Of a DNA stretch of 64,000 nt, positions 33,428 through 42,351 are shown piece after piece (the first letter of the stretch is position 1; each line of letters starts with the position of its first letter). The notes under the pieces were generated by a model. The model was not told the origin of the DNA. It saw only the letters and a program-made list of their open reading frames with translations, and did no database searches. Source of the DNA: Bacillus sp. DNRA2 (lineage in GTDB: Bacteria > Bacillota > Bacilli > Bacillales > Cytobacillaceae); contig NZ_JABAIT010000014.1 in assembly GCF_012843265.1 (NCBI RefSeq), forward strand, positions 57,222 through 121,221, written 5' to 3'. Position numbers and translations under genes: made by a program.

Positions 33428-33823
33428 TTGAAAAAAACAGTAAAAGTCGTAGCAGCCATTATCGAAAATGATCAAAACGAAATTCTTTGCGCCCTTAGAT
33501 CACCGCAAATGGCAATACCAAATATGTGGGAATTTCCAGGTGGGAAAGTAGAGCCAAATGAAGATATCTTCACTGCTTTAAAAAGAGAAATTACGGAAGA
33601 GTTACATTGCGAGATTGAAACGAAGGAATTACATAATGATATTACACATGAGTATGAAACCTTTATTATTAACTTGATTGCAATTAAATGCAGCATCACT
33701 GGTGGAACGCCAACACCAACAGAACATTCCAAATTAATTTGGCTTAAAAGAGAAAATCTGTTCTCTTTAGTTTGGGCCCCCGCTGATATTCCAGCTGTTG
33801 AATTATTAGTTCATGAAAAATAG
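33428..33823 (+). CDS. NUDIX hydrolase, MutT-like
   Basis: 131-residue nucleoside-triphosphate pyrophosphatase. The NUDIX box is complete: GGKVEPNEDIFTALKREITEEL. The start VKVVAAIIENDQNEILCALRS and end fit the (deoxy)NTP pyrophosphohydrolase group that cleans oxidised or odd nucleotides. TTG at 33428 is chosen because AGGTGA lies 5 bases upstream; a GTG at 33419 would overlap that site. It converges on the DUF3427 helicase, a pairing seen in other Firmicutes, suggesting a joint job. Confidence 0.88.
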   Translation: MKKTVKVVAAIIENDQNEILCALRSPQMAIPNMWEFPGGKVEPNEDIFTALKREITEELHCEIETKELHNDITHEYETFIINLIAIKCSITGGTPTPTEHSKLIWLKRENLFSLVWAPADIPAVELLVHEK

Positions 33824-33844
33824 TCTTCTCCGCGGAGAAGACTA
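33821..33844. terminator. Perfect 24-base palindrome ending two convergent genes
   Basis: TAGTCTTCTCCG and its exact complement abut with no loop. The first three bases are the TAG stop of the NUDIX gene and the last three, on the other strand, the TAG stop of the helicase gene. T-rich runs follow on both strands, so it should stop transcription in both directions. Confidence 0.9.
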
Positions 33845-36655
33845 TACTTTTTTAGTGAACTCAGTAAAGAGCTTGACTGGTAATTCATTTTCTAACTCAA
33901 GTTGTACGGTTATAGGCTTATTCCCTTCGAAATCGATGGTATTACCTTTTCCAATATAAATGAATGGTTCATTTTTCCCATCTATTTGCTTATACTTTCT
34001 CACAAATAAATGAAGATTAATTCCCCTACTCTTATTGTAAATGATGTTTTGACCAGAATTGGTATGTTGTGAAGTTGTATGTGGTGTTTGCCATTGAAAA
34101 TGACGTGTGTCTACAATTTCATCCTTGTAATTCAGTTTCTCCTCAACATCCGCCTCTTTGTGCAAATCGATATAAAGAAAATAATCTTTGCCATTCGTAA
34201 GCAAACCTGATCCCCTAAAGGAGCTATGGCTTTTTCTAAAATTAGACAGTAATGCTGCATCAGCCATTTTGTATTGCTCATATAGCTTGAAGTGAGGGAC
34301 TCCATAATACTCATTCCGAAATTCCTTCTCGTATCTAAAAATTCCGTAATGAAGAATATCTTCAATATATTTCTTATACTCAGGGTTTCCAAGTAGGCTT
34401 TTAAAGATTGGACTCTTAATAAGCTTATTTTCGGTCAAAGAAAATAGCTTCAGCTGACTTTTAAGCTGACCACTGTCATAAAAGTTTTGGTTCCAACACT
34501 CAAAAGCATGTAATACGCTATCATGATCCACATCTTTTATCACTTTCAAAATCTCTGTTTTTGCTGTTTCAAGACTAATTTCTTCATAATCTAAGAGATG
34601 TCGAGAAATTACAAATTCATAAATCCGCTTAAGCGGCAGTTTGCTCGATAATTCCTTTAATGCCCCTTCAAAATGGTCATTCAAAAGCAGCTCTTTTAAC
34701 CCCTCATCCTTCTCAACCTTGGCAACAAACTGAAGATACGTTTTCTCTCGGTCAATAAACTTAACAGGGTCTGGTGCTCCATCATATTTCATATAATCCA
34801 TTAACAAATAAGGAATTCGCCCCTGATTAAGCTTTTTAAACTCAAAGTACTCTTCCTTCAGGTACTTCATCGAATTGAAGTTTTCTTGATCGATTTGCAT
34901 TAAGATTCGTTCCTGTGAGATCTTATCCATTTGAATATGAGTGCAACCAGGAATGTTAGCAAAACCAGTAGCAATGGCTACCTTTAAGCTTTCTTTATCA
35001 TAATAACGGCTACCATTTAGGGCCAATGCAATTAAGAAGGTTTTATTATGATTCCCGATAAAATCAAGAACGGTCAAGAAGCTTTTACTTCCATGCTTCC
35101 TTAGACCACGACCCAGCTGCTGGATAAACACAATCGGAGAATTAGTTGGTCTTAACATCAACACACTATTAATAGAAGGAATATCGACACCTTCATTAAA
35201 TATATCCACAGTAAAAATAAATTCTAGTTCATCCTCATCATTCTCTAAGCGGTTAATCGTTCTCTCACGCACATCTGCTGAGTCTCCACCATGTAAGCAT
35301 GTACTATTATAGCCTCTACGATTAAACTCCGCCGCCATATACTGAGCATGCTCAATACTTGCACAGAACCCAAGGCATTTGAGCTTTTCACCATCATGAC
35401 TATAGAAATTCATTTTTTCAATAATAAAATCAACCCGCTCATTCACCTTTAAGCGCTTGGTAATTTCTGCAATATCATCAATAGAGACATCACTCAAATC
35501 AATGCCTTCAATATCAGTTATTCCAAAATAATGGAACGGAATGACAAGCTCGTCCTCTAATGCTTCATGCAATCGAACCTCTAAAGCGACATTATTATCA
35601 AAAAGATCAAACACATTATAACCATCACTCCGTTCAGGAGTAGCCGTCATTCCAAGTGTAAACTGTGGCTCGAAATAATTTAATACATCCTGGTAGGTTG
35701 GACTGGTCACATGATGGGCCTCATCAATGATCAAGTAATCAAATTCATCTCTTCCAAATTCATGGTAATACTTTGAAACAGTTTGGATTGTAGCAAAGAT
35801 GTAATCTGCATCCTTATGCTTGTAATTCCCCGTCAATAAGCCAAAAGTAATTTTTTCATTCGGGAGCAGCTTTTCAAATGTTTCCTTGGCTTTTCTTAAA
35901 ATTTCCTCACGGTGAACAATGAATAGAAGCCGCTTCGGTTTGTAGCTTTTAACATCAAAAGCAGACATATATGTTTTCCCAGTACCCGTCGCCGCGATAA
36001 CCAGAGCCTTTTTCTCACCGAAATTACGAAGTCGATCTAAATTTTCCGTTGCTCTCCTTTGCATTCGATTTTGAACAATATATTCCACATTTTCATAGAT
36101 AAGCCGTTGAGCAGATTGAGTATTTTTAATACTTTTCAAGAAATTTTCGTATCTTGTAATGAAGTCCTCATCGGCTTCAACACTCACATTCCACAGGTTA
36201 TCGTATTCTCTCAAGACGTCCTTAATAAAATTCGCATCTTCCTTGGAGATAATCTCCACATTCCACTCTATGTTACTTTTCAAAGCACTTTGAGTAATGT
36301 TCGAGGAACCAATGATAACCTTATAACAAGCCTCATACTCAAATATATAAGCCTTCGTATGAAAACCAATCTCTTTATCCGTTACAAAAACCTTCAAATC
36401 AACATTACCGAACTCTTTTATTTTCTCCAAAGCTTTGGCATCGGTAAAATTAAGATAGGTAGAGGTAATAATTTTACCAGTTACCCCTTTTTCCTTTGCT
36501 TCCTTTAATGGATCCAGCAGCAGTTGAAGACCGCTGAAGTTAATAAAAGCCACACTAAAGTAGAAGCGTTTACATTCATTCATTGATCTAACTAACTCTG
36601 TTAATAGATTTCCGCTATCAGAATTAACGATAAGCTTTTTTTCAATCGATTCCAT
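33842..36655 (-). CDS. PLD-like nuclease / superfamily 2 helicase / DUF3427 protein
   Basis: 937 residues. Residues ~1-170 are a phospholipase D-like domain with one HKD site (HTKAYIFEYEACYKVIIGSSN). Residues ~200-570 are a superfamily 2 helicase: Walker A AATGTGKTYMS, DEAH in LIIDEAHHV, GMTATPERSDG and the arginine motif QQLGRGLRKHGSK. The C-terminal ~330 residues match DUF3427 (ending VQLELENELPVKLF). Proteins of this build are common in defence islands and should cut or remodel foreign DNA. It stops inside the palindrome shared with the NUDIX gene. Confidence 0.87.
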   Translation of the reverse strand: MESIEKKLIVNSDSGNLLTELVRSMNECKRFYFSVAFINFSGLQLLLDPLKEAKEKGVTGKIITSTYLNFTDAKALEKIKEFGNVDLKVFVTDKEIGFHTKAYIFEYEACYKVIIGSSNITQSALKSNIEWNVEIISKEDANFIKDVLREYDNLWNVSVEADEDFITRYENFLKSIKNTQSAQRLIYENVEYIVQNRMQRRATENLDRLRNFGEKKALVIAATGTGKTYMSAFDVKSYKPKRLLFIVHREEILRKAKETFEKLLPNEKITFGLLTGNYKHKDADYIFATIQTVSKYYHEFGRDEFDYLIIDEAHHVTSPTYQDVLNYFEPQFTLGMTATPERSDGYNVFDLFDNNVALEVRLHEALEDELVIPFHYFGITDIEGIDLSDVSIDDIAEITKRLKVNERVDFIIEKMNFYSHDGEKLKCLGFCASIEHAQYMAAEFNRRGYNSTCLHGGDSADVRERTINRLENDEDELEFIFTVDIFNEGVDIPSINSVLMLRPTNSPIVFIQQLGRGLRKHGSKSFLTVLDFIGNHNKTFLIALALNGSRYYDKESLKVAIATGFANIPGCTHIQMDKISQERILMQIDQENFNSMKYLKEEYFEFKKLNQGRIPYLLMDYMKYDGAPDPVKFIDREKTYLQFVAKVEKDEGLKELLLNDHFEGALKELSSKLPLKRIYEFVISRHLLDYEEISLETAKTEILKVIKDVDHDSVLHAFECWNQNFYDSGQLKSQLKLFSLTENKLIKSPIFKSLLGNPEYKKYIEDILHYGIFRYEKEFRNEYYGVPHFKLYEQYKMADAALLSNFRKSHSSFRGSGLLTNGKDYFLYIDLHKEADVEEKLNYKDEIVDTRHFQWQTPHTTSQHTNSGQNIIYNKSRGINLHLFVRKYKQIDGKNEPFIYIGKGNTIDFEGNKPITVQLELENELPVKLFTEFTKKV

Positions 36656-37181
36656 CGTAGAACCCCTGACTGTGTAAAAAGATGTTATGTTAAAATTTTA
36701 CTATAATAACAAGGGGTTAGGAAGATCATTTGCTGATTAATATTTTTCTCGTACCGGTATTGTTCTAATGCTGAATGATGATATTAAAATACCCAAAGCC
36801 AGACATAAGGCTAGGGGCTTTCCAACGTTATCTTACATTTTTTAACCCGGCTTACTCGCAATTCATCATCAAAGGCATAAGTAATAACTTTTACGAAGAA
36901 GATCTTTATGATTTCAATGAATGGTGTAGATGGAAAAATACAGCAGAGGTAATAAATGAAATTAAGTGTGAGATAGTTTTCTAAAAGAAGGAAAAGGAAG
37001 ATTTAGAAATTCAAATGAGAGTTATACCCTTTTATCAACCATCCCCCCCGTCCTTAGATAGGTTGGGGGAAAATAAAAATGTTTGATTAACAAAAATGTA
37101 CATTTAAAAAAAGAGCAAGAATGTACATTATTTGTTGCCATTAATAATTTTAAATTAACTAATTAGTCTTTTTAGGTCTTA
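36656..37181. other. Spacer with a possible short ORF
   Basis: An open frame of 69 codons at 36775-36984 on the plus strand (NPAYSQFIIKGISNNFYEED, FNEWCRWKNTAEVINEIK) looks protein-like but has no ribosome site. A second frame through the same bases reads well up to a run of T near 36840, so it may be a frameshifted remnant. Nothing else is recognised. Confidence 0.3.
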
Positions 37182-37469
37182 TTATTGTTCAATTTCAAGA
37201 TTTAATATATATATTATCGCTTCGTCATCCATTCCTTTTTCTAGTGCTTTTCTAATTGATATTAGCTTATCTTTTAAATACTCCTCTTTAGGTTCATTAG
37301 GTAGTAAGGCTAAGCACACCAATTTATTATCAAGAAGTTCTTCAAAGCTCAATCCAGATTTTTTAAATCCAGATTGTTCCCAATATGCAGCCAGAAACAG
37401 ATCTTGTTCCAGACGATCTATATATTCCATTGTAATCTCTAATCCTATAATATCCGGTTCAAAAATCAT
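37182..37469 (-). CDS. Small hypothetical protein, second of a coupled pair
   Basis: 95 residues, acidic and helical (YIDRLEQDLFLAAYWEQSG, LSFEELLDNKLVCLALLPNE, RKALEKGMDDEAIIYILNLEIEQ). Its ATG overlaps the stop of the preceding small gene (ATGA), so the two are translated together. The position between two defence genes suggests a small accessory, toxin or antitoxin, but no motif supports a choice. Confidence 0.55.
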   Translation of the reverse strand: MIFEPDIIGLEITMEYIDRLEQDLFLAAYWEQSGFKKSGLSFEELLDNKLVCLALLPNEPKEEYLKDKLISIRKALEKGMDDEAIIYILNLEIEQ

Positions 37470-37744
37470 TTTTTTAATACGTATGCTTCGGTTTCATTGG
37501 CAACCACGTCATTCTTTAGAAAATAACTTACAATCCCATTCATCTCAATTGCTTTAACGGACTCCTCTAACAACTGCTGCATAAAAAATAAATTATTTGA
37601 TTTAAGCATTTCATAATCCAAATTTGAATGTAAAGATGCCAAAATATCCTTTGGCAAGTCAATACTTTTTATGTTAAGTATTTCAGTATCATTTAAATCG
37701 CATTTTTCACTCTCTATTTCTTTATTTTTATAAAAATCATTCAA
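37466..37744 (-). CDS. Small hypothetical protein, first of a coupled pair
   Basis: 92 residues: an acidic leader, then LPKDILASLHSNLDYEMLKSNNLFFMQQLLEESVKAIEMN and a short C-terminal part (VSYFLKNDVVANETEAYVLKK). Overlaps the following gene by 4 bases. No recognised family, signal or membrane part. The upstream ribosome site is weak (ACTCTTGA). Confidence 0.5.
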   Translation of the reverse strand: MNDFYKNKEIESEKCDLNDTEILNIKSIDLPKDILASLHSNLDYEMLKSNNLFFMQQLLEESVKAIEMNGIVSYFLKNDVVANETEAYVLKK

Positions 37745-38193
37745 GAGTTTTTCTGTCTTAACACAATCCTGAGAAAAAATTACTTCAAGATGCTAAATTT
37801 ATAATTCCTTCTATGCTCTTTTAATCGACGCTTAATACAATTTGTTGATTTAATTCACTTTTTATCAAGTCATAAATCATTTAGTTTTATCTAATAAAAT
37901 ATAAAATGTTTTATCCCGTGACCAAGTTGTGTCCAAAGGGTTGACCAGTTTTCTAATTTTAATAATGGGATAAAATACATAATTGAGAAGGTTTAGAAAA
38001 ACCTCTTCTTGCATATGTCACCCAAAGGGGATAATGAATTGAATCAGTGACCACAACCCTATCATTTCTTTGAAGGCTTTTTACAATTCCAATAGGTCTG
38101 ATTTAACCATGTTTTTTGATTTTATAAAGGACCTTTAATAAAAGCTTAATATATTCTCCTTTACTACTATAGCTAATATCAGCATTATACAAT
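37745..38193. other. Spacer without a recognisable gene
   Basis: The stretch holds AT-rich DNA with a short hairpin near 37984-38010 (AGAAGGTTT and AAACCTCTTCT). Stop codons break all frames. The operon of the receiver-domain gene ends here; no strong terminator is seen. Confidence 0.4.
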
Positions 38194-39069
38194 TCAAAGA
38201 ACTACATTTTTAAACCATAACATAAAGTCCAATAGAGAGTACAATGCAGCCTTGACTGTATATGAAGTCGGCTTTATGTTACCACTATTCGCAGAATTTG
38301 CTGTATGAACTCCGTAATCACAACTAACTGAATATGTAGCGAGTATGGGTTCATTGATAAACTTAGGAAATTCATATCCTACACTTGCTGCGCTATTTTT
38401 AAGGTGCCTATGAGATTTTCTGAATGAAATCTCCCTTCTATCATTTAATGCCTGGTTATCAGGCAAAATTATTTTATTTACGGAATTTATTTTCTTTACA
38501 ATATCCTCTTGAATATCTCTAATTCTCCCCAGTGAATTTTTTATTGTGGTATTATCCTTAGAATCTATATTTTTAATAATTTGAATTAGCTCTTCTCTTC
38601 TTGAAATATCTAGTAGATTTCTTTCAAAAATCTCAAAAATACTTTCATATTCTTTCATTATTACTATCTCGTCTATTTTCTTGTGTATCTCTTTAATATG
38701 AGTAAACATTTCCTTTTCTGAGGAATTACCTTTTCTATATACCTGTTCTCCCTTTCTATACTTTTGTACGTATTTAAATCCTTCAACATCACCCGTTAAA
38801 ATTACTCTTGGCTTAGTATAATATTCCTTATCTAAATACGTAATAGCACGTGCGAGAAATCCTTCATCATCAAATTCATCTTCTGGAGTTATCATACCCT
38901 TAATGTCCAAAATTACAGCAGATACTCCGCTTGCAACTTTAGGTAAAAATTCTTGCATTTCAACTAAAGTTTGAACATGTAAAATATCGATATTTTCTTG
39001 AGCTCCATATTCTCTCAATGATTGAGCATATTCAGTATCATCATCTACTAATAATACATTAATAGCCAT
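38194..39069 (-). CDS. Receiver-domain response regulator with unknown effector tail
   Basis: 291 residues. Residues 1-~135 are a full receiver domain: acidic pocket VDDD (9-11), phospho-acceptor D55 in VILDIKG, T92 in VILTGD and K113 in VYRKG. Residues ~140-200 are a helical linker. The tail (~205-291) matches no DNA-binding output domain; it has FRKSHRH (R217-H222, an R-x4-H spacing) and ends with YGVHTANSANSG plus a hydrophobic helix LYSLLDFMLWF, somewhat like HEPN or Abi-type ends. It follows the methyltransferase/kinase fusion gene by 4 bases and is surely its partner. Confidence 0.78.
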   Translation of the reverse strand: MAINVLLVDDDTEYAQSLREYGAQENIDILHVQTLVEMQEFLPKVASGVSAVILDIKGMITPEDEFDDEGFLARAITYLDKEYYTKPRVILTGDVEGFKYVQKYRKGEQVYRKGNSSEKEMFTHIKEIHKKIDEIVIMKEYESIFEIFERNLLDISRREELIQIIKNIDSKDNTTIKNSLGRIRDIQEDIVKKINSVNKIILPDNQALNDRREISFRKSHRHLKNSAASVGYEFPKFINEPILATYSVSCDYGVHTANSANSGNIKPTSYTVKAALYSLLDFMLWFKNVVL

Positions 39070-39073
39070 GGTT

Positions 39074-41689
39074 TCACTCCTTATTTATAAAAGTAAATAA
39101 AAATTTTGCACCAGAATTAACACCAACAATTTCAAAACTTCCATTATGCGAGATTACAACTCGATTTAAATATGCGCCACCTAATCCACTTCCATTGCTA
39201 TCTTTACTCATTCTTCCTGCCAGAATAAAATCTTCTTTTGTCATACTGAATTTATTACCATTGTTTAAGTATTGAATAATCACTCTATCCTTTAATTTCT
39301 TAATACTAAATTTAAGAAAACAATTTTTCATGTCAGTAAACGCATGCTCTTCAGCATTATTTATTAAAATATGGATCATTTCTTTAAAGCTCTGTATATT
39401 TATATTGAAATATGCGTCATCTCCTTCAACAATAAAATCATAATTTATCGGTTGATATAATGCTCGATCTCTCTTTATACTCAAAATAAGTTCTTTAACA
39501 TTCACCTTTACAAAATCATCAGATTCTAAATTTAGATTCACCGTTTTTTGAGTATCAGTAAAGGTCTTTTCAATTAAATCTAGTCTCTCTTTGGTACGTT
39601 CGTAAATTTCTTGAACAGATACTAAATCTCTCTTTCCTAATAATCCGTTTCTTACTTGTACTGATGAATTATGCCTTTCAATTTCATCCTTATCATATAT
39701 AAAACTTGTTAAATTATGTTGTTGTAACACTTTAGCAATACGCTGAACATCATGGCCAATTACAGAAATATGCTTTCCCACATTATGGATTAGCATATTT
39801 ACAATCCTATTTTCAGCTTTTACTTTTTTAACTTCTAAATCGTACGACAACTCTTCATACATTTTTTTATATTTCTCTAATTCTTTTAATGGTTCTTCTT
39901 GATCTCTAATATATTGAAGTTGTTTTTCATATTCTGGCTTAGAAATGATTACATTTAAAAAGTCATTATATGTAATTCTTTTAACAGAGGTACCTCTTTT
40001 GTAGCCATCTATCTGTCTTATAATTCTCGGATTATATAATTGATAATATAAATAATCGATATTGATAGGCTCTCCTGATTTAGATACAGGTATGAGAGCT
40101 AGGCAACCATTTGACAAAACAATACTTTTAATTTCAGATTTATCTGGATCAAATATAGTAGGCTTTAAGTCTTTCCCTTGCAATGACACAATTATAGCCT
40201 TTTGATCTATTATTTTATTAAAGTCACGGCATTCTAAATAATCGAAATCATCATTATTTTTAAAATCCAAATACACTTCATCCGAGTCTCTTTTTAGATT
40301 ACTTTGTTTAATATATGGTTTTCCTTCTGAAAGAGTTGCTCTATCCCTTCCTCTTTTAATCGGTTTGATAACACTCACAATATCTTTTAACAAAACTCCT
40401 GTTCCTTGACCTAACATTAATTTTGCTTCAGCATATACAGGATCATAATGCGAAAAGTTCAAATTGTAGTCTCTGCTAACGATAGTCTCTATTGAAACTA
40501 TCCTGCTATTATCAGTTTCAACGTAATTTTTATAAGTCTTTATTACTCTTTCTATATTATTATCTTGAACATTCACTAAATGGATTTTATCTTTCTTATA
40601 AGGTTCCTTTTTTTTATTTAGAACAATAACAGTAGGTTTTATTGCTCCGTTAAAAGGTTTATAATCTGAAAACTCGATAACAGCTTCAATCAAATCATTA
40701 TGGATTATACTTTTGCGACTTTCTTTATCTTTACCTCCAGAAAACAACACACTATTTGGAACAACAATATAAGCTTTTCCATCTTCACTCAATAGCTGAA
40801 TAATATTAGCTACTATTAAAAAATTCATATTTTTAAAGTCTCTTATATTATATTCTCTATAGGATTTACCCATTAAATACTTATCATAGGCACCAGAACT
40901 ATAGCTATATGCTAGTTTTAAGTTATAAGGAATATGTGTAATTACTTTATTAAATCTTCTTCTATATCTTTCTACCGTATTCTCTTCCGAAAATATTGAA
41001 TCACCTAAAATTAATCTTATATTACTCATACCTGTTAAATTAAATAACATGCTACAAATATCCAGAAAGGTTGGATTAATATCCTGTCCAATGATGTCCA
41101 TATTATAATATTTAATATCAGCAATACTATTAAATAATAGTCCACCTGTACCAATGAAGGGATCAAAGACTTTATCATTTTCTTCAATTTGCACAATACC
41201 CGATATTATTCTTGAAACAGTTTCATCAGTTAAATAATAATCCTCCTTTCTGAAAGAAAGTAACTTTAACATAATAACGTAGAAAGCTTCAGCTAATAGA
41301 TCTTTTTCATAAACTTCCTTCAAAACATCATAACTATCTAAAAATCTAATTACTTCTTCAATCGTATACCTTGTCTGTGACGTTGTAATTTTTTCAATCC
41401 CTAATCTGCGATAAGATTCTCGTTTATATGAGTTTTTAGCAAAGCTCATTATCTCATCAAATAGGTATTCTATCTGCTCTATTCTGTCTGATTCATAAGA
41501 ATGTACTACTTTTTGCCATAGAATCGAGTAGTCTCTCCCAACGGTACTTTTAAACCTAAGAAAAATTAATTTAAGTATAAAATTGACTCCCTCAGGATTA
41601 TACCTTAAATACGGATCTCCTCTTATAATTTCGAAAATATAACTAAAATCTCTTTTAAAATAATTTAAGTAAAACTCTTTATCAATCAT
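39074..41689 (-). CDS. HsdM-like / HsdS-like / histidine-kinase-like fusion protein
   Basis: 871 residues. Residues 1-~400 follow the type I methyltransferase fold, with SAM motif VFDPFIGTGGLL (175-185). The catalytic NPPY/F tetrad is replaced by THIPYN (251-256), so methylation is doubtful. Residues ~400-590 look like an HsdS target-recognition domain (GKPYIKQSNLKR, YKRGTSVKRITYNDF). A coiled coil at ~590-630 leads to an H-box-like NMLIHNVGKHISVIGHDV (631-648) and a GHKL ATPase: N-box HILINNAEEHA (773-783), NNGNKF (809-814) and GSGLGGAYL (833-841). The ATG follows AAGAAGG. It reads as a DNA-reading sensor kinase for the adjacent receiver protein. Confidence 0.82.
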   Translation of the reverse strand: MIDKEFYLNYFKRDFSYIFEIIRGDPYLRYNPEGVNFILKLIFLRFKSTVGRDYSILWQKVVHSYESDRIEQIEYLFDEIMSFAKNSYKRESYRRLGIEKITTSQTRYTIEEVIRFLDSYDVLKEVYEKDLLAEAFYVIMLKLLSFRKEDYYLTDETVSRIISGIVQIEENDKVFDPFIGTGGLLFNSIADIKYYNMDIIGQDINPTFLDICSMLFNLTGMSNIRLILGDSIFSEENTVERYRRRFNKVITHIPYNLKLAYSYSSGAYDKYLMGKSYREYNIRDFKNMNFLIVANIIQLLSEDGKAYIVVPNSVLFSGGKDKESRKSIIHNDLIEAVIEFSDYKPFNGAIKPTVIVLNKKKEPYKKDKIHLVNVQDNNIERVIKTYKNYVETDNSRIVSIETIVSRDYNLNFSHYDPVYAEAKLMLGQGTGVLLKDIVSVIKPIKRGRDRATLSEGKPYIKQSNLKRDSDEVYLDFKNNDDFDYLECRDFNKIIDQKAIIVSLQGKDLKPTIFDPDKSEIKSIVLSNGCLALIPVSKSGEPINIDYLYYQLYNPRIIRQIDGYKRGTSVKRITYNDFLNVIISKPEYEKQLQYIRDQEEPLKELEKYKKMYEELSYDLEVKKVKAENRIVNMLIHNVGKHISVIGHDVQRIAKVLQQHNLTSFIYDKDEIERHNSSVQVRNGLLGKRDLVSVQEIYERTKERLDLIEKTFTDTQKTVNLNLESDDFVKVNVKELILSIKRDRALYQPINYDFIVEGDDAYFNINIQSFKEMIHILINNAEEHAFTDMKNCFLKFSIKKLKDRVIIQYLNNGNKFSMTKEDFILAGRMSKDSNGSGLGGAYLNRVVISHNGSFEIVGVNSGAKFLFTFINKE

Positions 41690-42290
41690 ATGTACCTTCT
41701 TTCCTACAATAAATTAGGTAGTACTATTAATTAATCTCTTTATATATTGTGAAAATTCAATATAGCTTATTGTGAAGTTTGTAAATCCATTGCAATTATA
41801 TATTCTAGGAAGAATTAACTAATTCCTGCGCCTTTGGTAAACAAGTTTTCAAAATGAGTAAATCTATAAGTCATGCTTAAGAATGCTATAAGTAAAGGTA
41901 TTTTTTATAACATATATACTGTAGCATTCAATTGTGATATTAAAGATTGGTAATAAAAGTTCATCTCTAACTCCTTTGGTAACGTTGCAAATTCTTATTT
42001 TTATGAGTATTAATAGCAAATTTCGCCATATCTAGCCTTACCTAGCTCATTTTTCTCCTTCTTTTTAGTCAAAATTATTGATAATATTTTGTTAAAGTAA
42101 AAAACCCCACTTGTTAAATGAATTGTTTTCATTTTGTGAAAAAATATATTGCTCATAATTCATGAATACCGTAGGCTTCACATCAAAGTACACGATAGAC
42201 AACAGTTGCCAATAAATTTAACATCTACAAACCACAATACAATCCTCATGGGATTTAATAATAACAATCGCTAAAAAGGAGTCTTGACAA
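41690..42290. other. Long AT-rich divergent promoter region
   Basis: This 600-base spacer separates the sensor-kinase operon (minus) from the EVE gene (plus). No gene is seen. On the minus strand, TTCACAATA occurs twice about 23 bases apart just upstream of the fusion gene, a possible regulator site. Confidence 0.4.
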
Positions 42291-42335
42291 TTACGATTTC
42301 AAATACATGTTGTATATAATATAATTACAAACATG
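42291..42335 (+). promoter_or_regulatory. Promoter with a dyad around the -10 box of the EVE gene
   Basis: TATAAT (42315-42320) is preceded by a weak TTACGA box. ACATGTTGTA (42305-42314) and TACAAACATG (42326-42335) are near-perfect complements placed evenly around it. A repressor bound here would cover the -10 box. Confidence 0.45.
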
Positions 42336-42351
42336 GAAGGAGGAAAACCTA

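Noticed and set aside
39074..41689. Ordinary type I restriction-modification locus
   Set aside because: No HsdR motor follows, modification and specificity parts are fused, the NPPY/F site is lost and a kinase-type ATPase ends the protein.
42284..42320. TTGACA at 42284 as the -35 box of the EVE gene
   Set aside because: The spacing to TATAAT is 25 bases, too long for a sigma-A promoter, so a weaker TTACGA box was preferred.
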